Part shown: positions 14,831 to 21,089 of the stretch, in pieces
How the letters are laid out: each line of letters starts with the position of its first letter
Position numbering within the stretch: position 1 is the first letter of the stretch
Assembly (NCBI GenBank): GCA_038329675.1
Contig: JBBQNE010000041.1
Location: 1-22,633, forward strand
DNA from: JANXVY01 sp038329675
Lineage (GTDB): Bacteria > Pseudomonadota > Alphaproteobacteria > Rhizobiales > Hyphomicrobiaceae
DNA: 22,633 nt
Direction: 5' to 3'
Program-made: the position numbers and the translations under genes
The notes under the pieces: model-generated
Seen by the model: only the letters and a program-made list of their open reading frames with translations
The model's database searches: none
What the model was told of the DNA's origin: nothing

Positions 14831-15258
14831 GTGGCGGTCCTGGTCCTCATCGAAACGACACCGGAGGGCAAGAAGGAATTGCTCGGCTTCACCGACGGCG
14901 CCCGCGAAAGCGCGCAGGATTGGCGCGAGCTGCTGCTCGATCTGAAAGCGCGCGGGCTCATTGTGTCGCCGAAGCTCGCCGACGGCGCGCTCGGCTTCTG
15001 GAAGGCGGTCGGCGAGCTGTGGCCGCCCTGCGCCGAGCAGCGCTGCTGGGTCCACAAGGCCACCAACGTTTTGAACAAGTTGCCGAAGAGTCAGCAGCCG
15101 AAGGCCAAACGCAGTCTGCAGGAGATCTGGATGGCCGACACCAAGGTCGCGGCCGAGACCGCATTCTAAGTCTTCATCGAGCTTACGCGTTGAAGTACGA
15201 AAAGGCCGCCGAGTGCCTCGCCAAGGATCGCGACGCGCTGCACGCCGTCTACGACTAG
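14831..15258 (+). pseudogene. IS256-family (mutator-type) transposase fragment, decayed
   Basis: The translation VLVLIETTPEGKKELLGFTDG..RESAQDWRELLLDLKARGL and CAEQRCWVHKATNVLNKLP matches the central DDE catalytic region of IS256-type transposases. The frame is broken by a TAA at 15167. A one-base loss around 15181-15184 then shifts the frame, and the family sequence resumes as YALKYEKAAECLAKDRDALHAVYD before a TAG at 15256-15258. About 140 residues of a roughly 400-residue protein remain; both ends are missing and no terminal repeats or target duplication are visible. It sits between the divergent fcl/glycosyltransferase unit and gmd, in a spot that normally would hold promoters. The fragment suggests past insertion or a recombination scar. 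It cannot transpose. Confidence 0.88.
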
Positions 15259-15427
15259 ACGCGCCATGCGTGTCGCGCTGCATCTTGGCGATGGTCAGTT
15301 TGAGGTTTGGGATTTGGCCATCGATGACGAGATACTCGACTTGCGTAAGTCGTTTGGTGTAAGCCGGACACTCGTAGTTCGGCGGCGCTAGCAGAGACCC
15401 GCAGTGGTTTCATGCGAAGTGTCTCGG

Positions 15428-15447
15428 GGCTCAGTCTCACTTGAGCC
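15428..15447. promoter_or_regulatory. inverted repeat just upstream of gmd
   Basis: GGCTCA (15428-15433) and TGAGCC (15442-15447) form a perfect 6-bp inverted repeat with an 8-base spacer, ending 9 bases before the gmd ATG at 15457. No Shine-Dalgarno sequence stands before that ATG. The repeat could be an operator or an RNA hairpin near the start. A 6-bp dyad may also occur by chance. Confidence 0.3.
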
Positions 15448-15456
15448 GAACGTGCC

Positions 15457-16575
15457 ATGGCGGAAAGTTTGCTCGTGACAAATCTAGAATTGGCGGCCGG
15501 CAAAGTCGCGCTGATTACAGGTACGACGGGACAAGATGGCGCCTACTTGGCGGAACTTCTACTGTCAAAGGGCTACGTGGTCCACGGCCTCAAGCGCCGC
15601 TCGTCATCGTTCAATACGGGACGAATCGACCATTTGTATGTGGACCCACACGAACCGGCCGCCAGATTGCGATTGCACTATGGTGACATGACCGACTCGA
15701 CAAATTTGATCCGAGTAGTTCAGGAGGTGCAGCCTGACGAGATCTACAATCTTGCCGCACAAAGCCACGTGCAAGTTAGCTTCGAGACAGCTGAGTATAC
15801 GGCCAACGCGGACGCGGTTGGAACCTTACGGCTTCTGGAGGCGATCCGCATCCTGAAGCTAGAGAGCCGGACGCGTTTCTATCAAGCTTCGACATCTGAG
15901 TTGTATGGCAAGGTTCAGGAGACGCCGCAGTCCGAGCGAACTCCGTTTTATCCGCGATCGCCTTACGCTGCGGCGAAGCTCTATGCCTACTGGATTACAA
16001 TTAACTATCGTGAAGCCTATGGCATGCATGCGTCCAACGGTATTCTCTTCAATCACGAGAGTCCAATCCGAGGGGAAACTTTTGTCACTCGAAAGATCAC
16101 GCGTGCGGTGGCCGCAATAGCTCACGGCAAACAAGATTGCCTTTATCTCGGAAATTTAGATGCCAAACGGGACTGGGGACACGCTCGCGACTATGTGGAG
16201 GGGATGTGGCGGATCGTCCAGCAGAACGACCCTGATGACTTCGTGCTGGCAACTGGAGAGACACATTCGGTACGCGAGTTCGTCGAATTGGCGTTTTCTG
16301 AAGTAGGTCGTGAGATCGAGTGGAGCGGGACAGGCACAGAAGAGATTGGGGTCGACGCGTCAGGCGCTACTCTAGTTCGAATCGACCCGCGTTATTTCCG
16401 CCCGACAGAGGTCGATCTGCTTCTAGGCGATGCGACGAAAGCTCATCAGAAGCTGGGCTGGCGCCACAAGACAACGTTTCGCGAGCTGGTAACGGAAATG
16501 GTCGCGGCGGACATGACGGAAATGAATGGTGGCTCTGCCAAGAGTGGACTGGTCGGTCGAGCGGCGGGCGATTGA
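15457..16575 (+). CDS. gmd: GDP-mannose 4,6-dehydratase
   Basis: Gmd turns GDP-D-mannose into GDP-4-keto-6-deoxy-D-mannose with bound NADP+, the entry step to GDP-L-fucose and GDP-D-rhamnose. The 372-residue protein has ALITGTTGQDGAYLAE (about 18-33), GLKRRSSSFNTGRIDHLY, YNLAAQSHVQVSFE, the catalytic Thr146 and Glu148 in QASTSELYG, Tyr170 and Lys174 in PRSPYAAAKLYAYW, and FNHESPIRGETFVTRKI. It opens the + strand run of polysaccharide genes. ATG 15457 lacks a clear ribosome-binding site; GTG 15475, with GGAAAG 7 bases upstream, is a fair alternative and would remove six residues before the conserved domain. The C-terminal 20 residues (MNGGSAKSGLVGRAAGD) extend beyond the core. Confidence 0.97.
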   Translation: MAESLLVTNLELAAGKVALITGTTGQDGAYLAELLLSKGYVVHGLKRRSSSFNTGRIDHLYVDPHEPAARLRLHYGDMTDSTNLIRVVQEVQPDEIYNLAAQSHVQVSFETAEYTANADAVGTLRLLEAIRILKLESRTRFYQASTSELYGKVQETPQSERTPFYPRSPYAAAKLYAYWITINYREAYGMHASNGILFNHESPIRGETFVTRKITRAVAAIAHGKQDCLYLGNLDAKRDWGHARDYVEGMWRIVQQNDPDDFVLATGETHSVREFVELAFSEVGREIEWSGTGTEEIGVDASGATLVRIDPRYFRPTEVDLLLGDATKAHQKLGWRHKTTFRELVTEMVAADMTEMNGGSAKSGLVGRAAGD

Positions 16576-16651
16576 ACCTGCATTGTGAAGCGCCGCGAAG
16601 GCGGCGGAGGTACCCAACGGCTCCCGTCAGCAGGCATCCGTGGAGATCTGA

Positions 16652-17482
16652 ATGTTGTTTCGTCTCGCGCGACGATTGAAGCGCCAGAATGATTACAGGA
16701 GGTTTGTGGCTAACGGTCGAAAGCCTTGGACACCGGGTTACGACGAGTACAAGCGACGGAGTATCGCTGCGGCTATTGCAGATCCGAGTTTCGAGCCTTC
16801 CCGCCTCCCTCCTGGTTTTGGCTTCCGGGTCGACGAACGGATCGTTGAATACTCGTGGTTTTTTTTCCGATTGTCGCCTGGCTTCGGCCGCGTTTTGGAT
16901 GCTGGATCGACACTCAACCACGACTTCATCCTCTCGCATCCAAAGTTGCGGGAGAAGAAGCTCTACATTTCCACGTTGGCTCCTGAAGGATATGCAGACT
17001 GGAAATCGGGTGTCGGCTACGTTTTCGAGGATCTGCGACGCTGTTGCTTTCGAGACGGTTTTTTCGATGCCGTGGCTTGCATCTCGACGTTGGAGCACGT
17101 GGGGCTCGACAACGCCAAGGTGTACACCTCTCTTGCCGCCCAGAACGAAAGTGAGGTCGGAACCGCGGGCGATTGTCTTCGTGAATTGCGACGAGTCATC
17201 CGACCGGGCGGGACATTGTATCTGACAGTGCCGTTCGGGCTGGCTACTAATCACGGATGGTTCCAGGTATACGACGCCGAAGGAATCGATGGCTTGGTCA
17301 GTGCGTTCGCGCCCACGCATTGCCGCGAGCAGATCTACCAGTACCTGCCCGATGGTTGGATCGCGTCAGATCGCCAAGCAGCCAAAGCTGTCCTCTATTT
17401 CGACATTCACAAGCGCAAGGATTACGACGTCGATTTCGCAGCCGCTTCGCGCGCGGTCGCGTGTTTAGAGTTGACGGTTTGA
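16652..17482 (+). CDS. SAM-dependent methyltransferase-like protein
   Basis: The 276-residue protein has a class I methyltransferase layout. Motif I appears as RVLDAGSTLNHDFIL (about 80-94), acidic turn residues follow near YISTLAPEGY, then DGFFDAVACISTLEHVGLD (motif IV region) and LRELRRVIRPGGTLYLTVPFG (post-motif strand). Motif I lacks the common GxGxG pattern (GST-LN instead), a variant I associate loosely with polysaccharide-locus methyltransferases. It may methylate a sugar in this polysaccharide; target unknown. GGAG at 16642-16645 supports ATG 16652. It follows gmd by 76 bases, and its stop overlaps the next start as TGATG. A long open frame on the opposite strand (16367-17320) is a shadow. 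Confidence 0.8.
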   Translation: MLFRLARRLKRQNDYRRFVANGRKPWTPGYDEYKRRSIAAAIADPSFEPSRLPPGFGFRVDERIVEYSWFFFRLSPGFGRVLDAGSTLNHDFILSHPKLREKKLYISTLAPEGYADWKSGVGYVFEDLRRCCFRDGFFDAVACISTLEHVGLDNAKVYTSLAAQNESEVGTAGDCLRELRRVIRPGGTLYLTVPFGLATNHGWFQVYDAEGIDGLVSAFAPTHCREQIYQYLPDGWIASDRQAAKAVLYFDIHKRKDYDVDFAAASRAVACLELTV

Positions 17483-18096
17483 TGTCGATGTTTCCCAGAA
17501 GCGTTATAGCGGCTGCCCGTCGGCGACTTGTTCGAAGCAGCACGCGGCCATCGTATGCGGGGGTGCACTCGACGGCGCAACTTTACGAGACGGCAAGAGT
17601 CCAGCATCAAGGGCGGCCGGCAACAGACATCGTCGTCGGAGCCCACAGCCACATTCGAGGGGAACTGCTGTTATTTGGCCACGGTGGGCGGATCGAGATA
17701 GGAAAGTTCTGTTACGTTGGCGAGCAGACGAGGATCTGGTCTGCGGCTCATATCTCAATCGGCGATCGTGTCCTGATCTCGCACCTCTGTACGCTGATGG
17801 ACAATCTCACCCATCCACTCAGTGCCGTCGCGCGGCATCGACAATTCAAGACTATAGTGACGTCGGGGCACCCGCGCGATCTCGATCTCGACGAGAAGCC
17901 GATCCGGATCGAAGACGATGTACTGATAGGTTGCAGCTCGATCGTCATGCGGGGTGTAACGATCGGGCGAGGCGCCATTGTCGGCGCAGGAAGCGTCGTA
18001 ACGCGCGACGTTGCCCCATTTACCGTCGTAGCTGGAAACCCAGCGCGATTCCTTCGCCAACTGGCGCCCGAGGAATTTGTGGAGGGCGAGGTTTGA
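17482..18096 (+). CDS. hexapeptide-repeat (left-handed beta-helix) acyltransferase
   Basis: This 204-residue protein has the repeat pattern of left-handed beta-helix acyltransferases: IVVGAHSHIRGELLLF, IEIGKFCYVGEQTRIW, ISIGDRVLIS, then after an inserted loop (THPLSAVARHRQFKTI) IRIEDDVLIGCSSIVMRGVTIG, AIVGAGSVVTRDVAPFTVVAGNPAR. The ending VVAGNPARFLR is characteristic of sugar O- or N-acetyltransferases of the CysE/LacA/NodL class. It likely acetylates a sugar of the polysaccharide or an amino sugar of its precursor, using acetyl-CoA. ATG 17482 overlaps the previous stop (TGATG), which implies translational coupling. The frame is open further upstream, but that part overlaps the methyltransferase and has no family features. 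Confidence 0.9.
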   Translation: MSMFPRSVIAAARRRLVRSSTRPSYAGVHSTAQLYETARVQHQGRPATDIVVGAHSHIRGELLLFGHGGRIEIGKFCYVGEQTRIWSAAHISIGDRVLISHLCTLMDNLTHPLSAVARHRQFKTIVTSGHPRDLDLDEKPIRIEDDVLIGCSSIVMRGVTIGRGAIVGAGSVVTRDVAPFTVVAGNPARFLRQLAPEEFVEGEV

Positions 18097-18098
18097 CC

Positions 18099-18926
18099 GT
18101 GGGCGTGACAAAGGCGACGCAAATGTCCTGGGAGGATTCGGTGCAGTGGCTGCGAGAGCAGCCGTTGCAGCATGATCTGGTCCGGGCTTGCTTTTTCGAC
18201 GATCCGCTCGTTGAGGCCGCGCACAGATTTCACGCCAGTACCGAATGGCAAGCGACGCGTCGGCTCATTCCGAAGCCGCCCGGCGTAGCCCTCGACGTCG
18301 GTGCGGGACGCGGCATTGCGAGTTTTGCCCTAGCGACTGACGGCTTTACAACGACTGCCCTTGAGCCAGACCCCAGTCATCTCGTCGGCGCTTCTGCGAT
18401 CCGGGCGTTGTCGAAAGAGGCGGGTCTGCCAATTTCTGTTGTAGAGGAGTGGGGCGAAAGCCTTCCCTTCCCGACGGCTCAGTTCGACGTTGTACTGTGC
18501 CGGCAGGTGCTGCACCATGCCCGCGACCTTCAAACGTTGTGTGCTGAAATTTGGCGTGTCCTGAAGCCCGGTGGCTTTATGGTTGCCACTCGCGAGCATG
18601 TTATATCGAAGCCAAGCGATCTTCGTGCCTTTTTGGACACGCACCCGCTCCACAGCCTTTATGGGGGCGAGCATGCGTTTCTGCTGGCCGAGTACGAAGC
18701 GGCAATTCAAAAAGCCGGTTTGAACCTCGTTGCCTCGCTCAACCCGTTGCAATCCGACATCAATCTCTACCCGACAACCCTCGAGGATCACCGAGCCCGA
18801 ATAGCGCGTAGATTGTGTGTGCCGAAGTCGTTTGTTACGAACGGTGTTCTAGGCTTCCTTGGGTCGCGCATGACGGCGCCCGGTCGGCTCTACACCTTCG
18901 TTGCAGTCAAACCAGACAGAACTTGA
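18099..18926 (+). CDS. class I SAM-dependent methyltransferase
   Basis: The 275-residue protein has a standard Methyltransf_11-like core: VALDVGAGRGIASFALA (SAM-binding motif I, about residues 66-82), TTALEPDPSHL (acidic end of strand 2), WGESLPFPTAQFDVVLCRQVLHHARD and IWRVLKPGGFMVATREHVI. Its target is unknown; a sugar or modified sugar intermediate is likely from the context. The start is uncertain. GTG 18099, two bases after the previous stop codon and 7 bases after GAGG (18088-18091), is chosen. GTG 18105 and ATG 18123 (MSWEDSVQW) are alternatives, removing 2 and 8 residues. Its stop TGA is 10 bases before the next gene. Confidence 0.9.
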   Translation: MGVTKATQMSWEDSVQWLREQPLQHDLVRACFFDDPLVEAAHRFHASTEWQATRRLIPKPPGVALDVGAGRGIASFALATDGFTTTALEPDPSHLVGASAIRALSKEAGLPISVVEEWGESLPFPTAQFDVVLCRQVLHHARDLQTLCAEIWRVLKPGGFMVATREHVISKPSDLRAFLDTHPLHSLYGGEHAFLLAEYEAAIQKAGLNLVASLNPLQSDINLYPTTLEDHRARIARRLCVPKSFVTNGVLGFLGSRMTAPGRLYTFVAVKPDRT

Positions 18927-18936
18927 GAGGCACACC

Positions 18937-19893
18937 ATGGCACTCGTCTGGGTAACCGGTGCTCGCGGTTTTCTCGGCCGCCACGTCGCGCGGCGGTTCG
19001 CTCGATCTGGTTACCGAGTCGCTGGCATTGGTATTTCTGGACCCGCGGATGCGGCGATCGAGACAATCGGCCTCTGCAATGCGGCCGGTGGGCCTGCTTG
19101 GATCGAGTGTGCGATAACAGAATCATCGCTTGATCGGCTGTTCGACCTGACGGGTCGCCCTGACATTGTTGTCCATGCTGCAGGTTCCGGTGCCGTTGGC
19201 CCTTCCTATGCCGACCCGTTGCGGGACTTCCGATCGAGTGTCGAAACCACGGCCGTGGTGCTAGATGCCTTGCGCCGGTTCGCACCCGAAGCTTGCTTCG
19301 TTCTGCCTTCAAGTGCCGCCGTTTATGGGGCTCGACCGGAAGGTCCGATTTTCGAGGCCACCGAGCCAGCTCCCGTTTCGCCCTACGGCGCGCACAAGCT
19401 CGCAGCCGAAGTACTCTGTCGGGGCGCCGCCGCCGCATTCGGCCAGAAAGTTCGGATCGTTCGTTATTTCTCTCTGTACGGACCTACCTTGCGAAAGCAG
19501 TTGCTTTTCGATGTCAGTCGGAAGCTGCGCGACGACCCGGCCGAATTAATTATGGCAGGAACCGGCGACGAAACACGGGATTTCCTTCACGTCGAGGACG
19601 CTGCCGAACTCGCATTTCTCGTAGCTACCAGCGGGATCAGCAACGGACTCGTCGTCAACGGCGGGACCGGACGTGCCTCAACCGTGCGCGAGGTGGTGGA
19701 ACTTCTCGCTCGAGAGCTCGGGTGCAAGACACGCATGAAATTCACTGGGGAAGTCCGCGCGGGCGATCCCAAGCATCTTTGCGCAGCTACAGACTCCTTC
19801 CGTTCGATTGGTTTCGCCCCGCGATTCGCGCTGGATTCCGGGATTGCGTCATATGCGACTTGGCTCCAAGATGACTGGGAGCAGGTGACATGA
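18937..19893 (+). CDS. NAD-dependent epimerase/dehydratase (extended SDR)
   Basis: The 318-residue protein is an extended short-chain dehydrogenase: VTGARGFLGRHVARRF (Rossmann motif, residues 6-21), IVVHAAGSGAVGPSYADP, catalytic Ser125-Ser126 in LPSSAAVYG, Tyr150 and Lys154 in SPYGAHKLAAE, RYFSLYGPTLRKQLLFD, and TRDFLHVEDAAELAF. It probably acts on a nucleotide sugar, perhaps as a C4 epimerase, reductase or dehydratase, but the subgroup cannot be told by eye. If it is a UDP-HexNAc or uronate 4-epimerase it would complement the TviB-like dehydrogenase. GAGAGG 6 bases upstream supports ATG 18937. Its stop overlaps the next start as ATGA. Confidence 0.92.
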   Translation: MALVWVTGARGFLGRHVARRFARSGYRVAGIGISGPADAAIETIGLCNAAGGPAWIECAITESSLDRLFDLTGRPDIVVHAAGSGAVGPSYADPLRDFRSSVETTAVVLDALRRFAPEACFVLPSSAAVYGARPEGPIFEATEPAPVSPYGAHKLAAEVLCRGAAAAFGQKVRIVRYFSLYGPTLRKQLLFDVSRKLRDDPAELIMAGTGDETRDFLHVEDAAELAFLVATSGISNGLVVNGGTGRASTVREVVELLARELGCKTRMKFTGEVRAGDPKHLCAATDSFRSIGFAPRFALDSGIASYATWLQDDWEQVT

Positions 19894-21089
19894 GCCGCCT
19901 GGTGCTTGGACTTGAATTGATCTCGGGGAGCGGTTGGACCGGAGGCGGGATATACATTCGCAACGTGGTGGCCACGCTAGCGACGTTGCCATCTGACCAA
20001 CAGCCCGAGGTTCGCCTAATCGGAGCCGTTGATCCAGACGACCCCGCCGTTCGCGAATTGCGCAGCTATCCCTTCGTCGATTCAGATTCAAAATTCCGAC
20101 GACGGCCAGCTTTGACTTCGAGATTTTTGCGACGACTGGGCCGTCGTTTGCTTGGTGGACGTGTGCCCTTCGATCCGCTCTATGCAGGAATTGATGCTAC
20201 ATTCCCCACTTTCGGAATGCCCATAAAGGGCGCAGCCCCGATCCACTGGATGCCGGATTTCCAGCATCGCTACCTCCCGCACATGTTCACGACCGACGAG
20301 GTCGTGAAGCGTGACGCTGGACTCGCAGCCCTCGCGAAGAAGCGTGTCACACTTGTGCTCTCGAGTGCTGCTGCGCTTGCCGATTTCGAACGGTTCTGCC
20401 CAGGCGCGCTGCCCAACATTCGCGTTTGGCGATTCGTGTCGCGCCCCGTGGCTGCAGTCGACTTCGACCCACGGCCTAAGTACGATCTACCTGCGCGTTA
20501 CCTTTATCTACCAAACCAACTGTGGGCGCATAAGAACCACCTTGCGGCATTTAAGGCGTTGCGGCGTCTAGTCGAGGCTGGCCATGACCTCACGCTCGTG
20601 TGTACGGGTTTGGCAGAGGATCACCGCAATCCGGAACACCCCGCGCGGCTCGCGTCGTTTGTCTCCGAGGCCGAACTCGGCCGCCGGGTTCGCATGCTCG
20701 GTCTCGTTCCGCGCGAGGAGCAAGTCGCGATTTTCCAGCACGCGACCCTCGTTATTCAGCCGTCCCTGTTCGAGGGATGGAGCACCGTCGTGGAGGACGC
20801 GAAATCGCTCGGCAGGCCGATCGTGGCGTCAGATATCGCCGTTCATCGCGAGCAGTTGACTACTCAATCGAGTGTTGGGCGATTTGCTTTTTTCCCAGCC
20901 GAGGACGACGAGCAATTGGCGGATGCAATCGCGCGCTTATGGGGTGAATTGCCAACAGGACCCGACCCCGTTGCCGAGGCTCGTGCGGCCGCATTGGGTG
21001 AGAGCCGGCAGCTAGCGGCTGCGCATGAGTTCATGGACATCTTGCGTTGCGCCGTTGACGGCTATCGCGGAACGGGAGCGATCGCCTAA
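19890..21089 (+). CDS. family 4 glycosyltransferase
   Basis: The 399-residue protein has the GT-B fold of family 4: GGGIYIRNVV (donor/acceptor loop near residue 18), the linker region YLYLPNQLWAHKNHLAAFKALRRL, and the donor-binding segment QPSLFEGWSTVVEDAKSLGRPIVASDIAVHREQ, where Glu295 and Glu302 take the place of the usual E-x7-E pair (here one residue shorter, a common variant for the EGWSTVVEE type). It likely adds a sugar, for example mannose or fucose, from a nucleotide donor at the cytoplasmic membrane. It overlaps both neighbours: ATGA with the epimerase, and TAATG with the amidotransferase, the pattern of one operon. Confidence 0.94.
   Translation: MSRLVLGLELISGSGWTGGGIYIRNVVATLATLPSDQQPEVRLIGAVDPDDPAVRELRSYPFVDSDSKFRRRPALTSRFLRRLGRRLLGGRVPFDPLYAGIDATFPTFGMPIKGAAPIHWMPDFQHRYLPHMFTTDEVVKRDAGLAALAKKRVTLVLSSAAALADFERFCPGALPNIRVWRFVSRPVAAVDFDPRPKYDLPARYLYLPNQLWAHKNHLAAFKALRRLVEAGHDLTLVCTGLAEDHRNPEHPARLASFVSEAELGRRVRMLGLVPREEQVAIFQHATLVIQPSLFEGWSTVVEDAKSLGRPIVASDIAVHREQLTTQSSVGRFAFFPAEDDEQLADAIARLWGELPTGPDPVAEARAAALGESRQLAAAHEFMDILRCAVDGYRGTGAIA

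Noticed and set aside
16367..17320. 317-codon open frame on the - strand
   Set aside because: It is antisense to gmd's end and the methyltransferase; the + strand has recognised motifs and a good ribosome-binding site.
17257..17481. N-terminal extension of the acyltransferase
   Set aside because: It overlaps the methyltransferase gene and has no hexapeptide pattern; ATG 17482 overlaps the previous stop in the usual coupled way.
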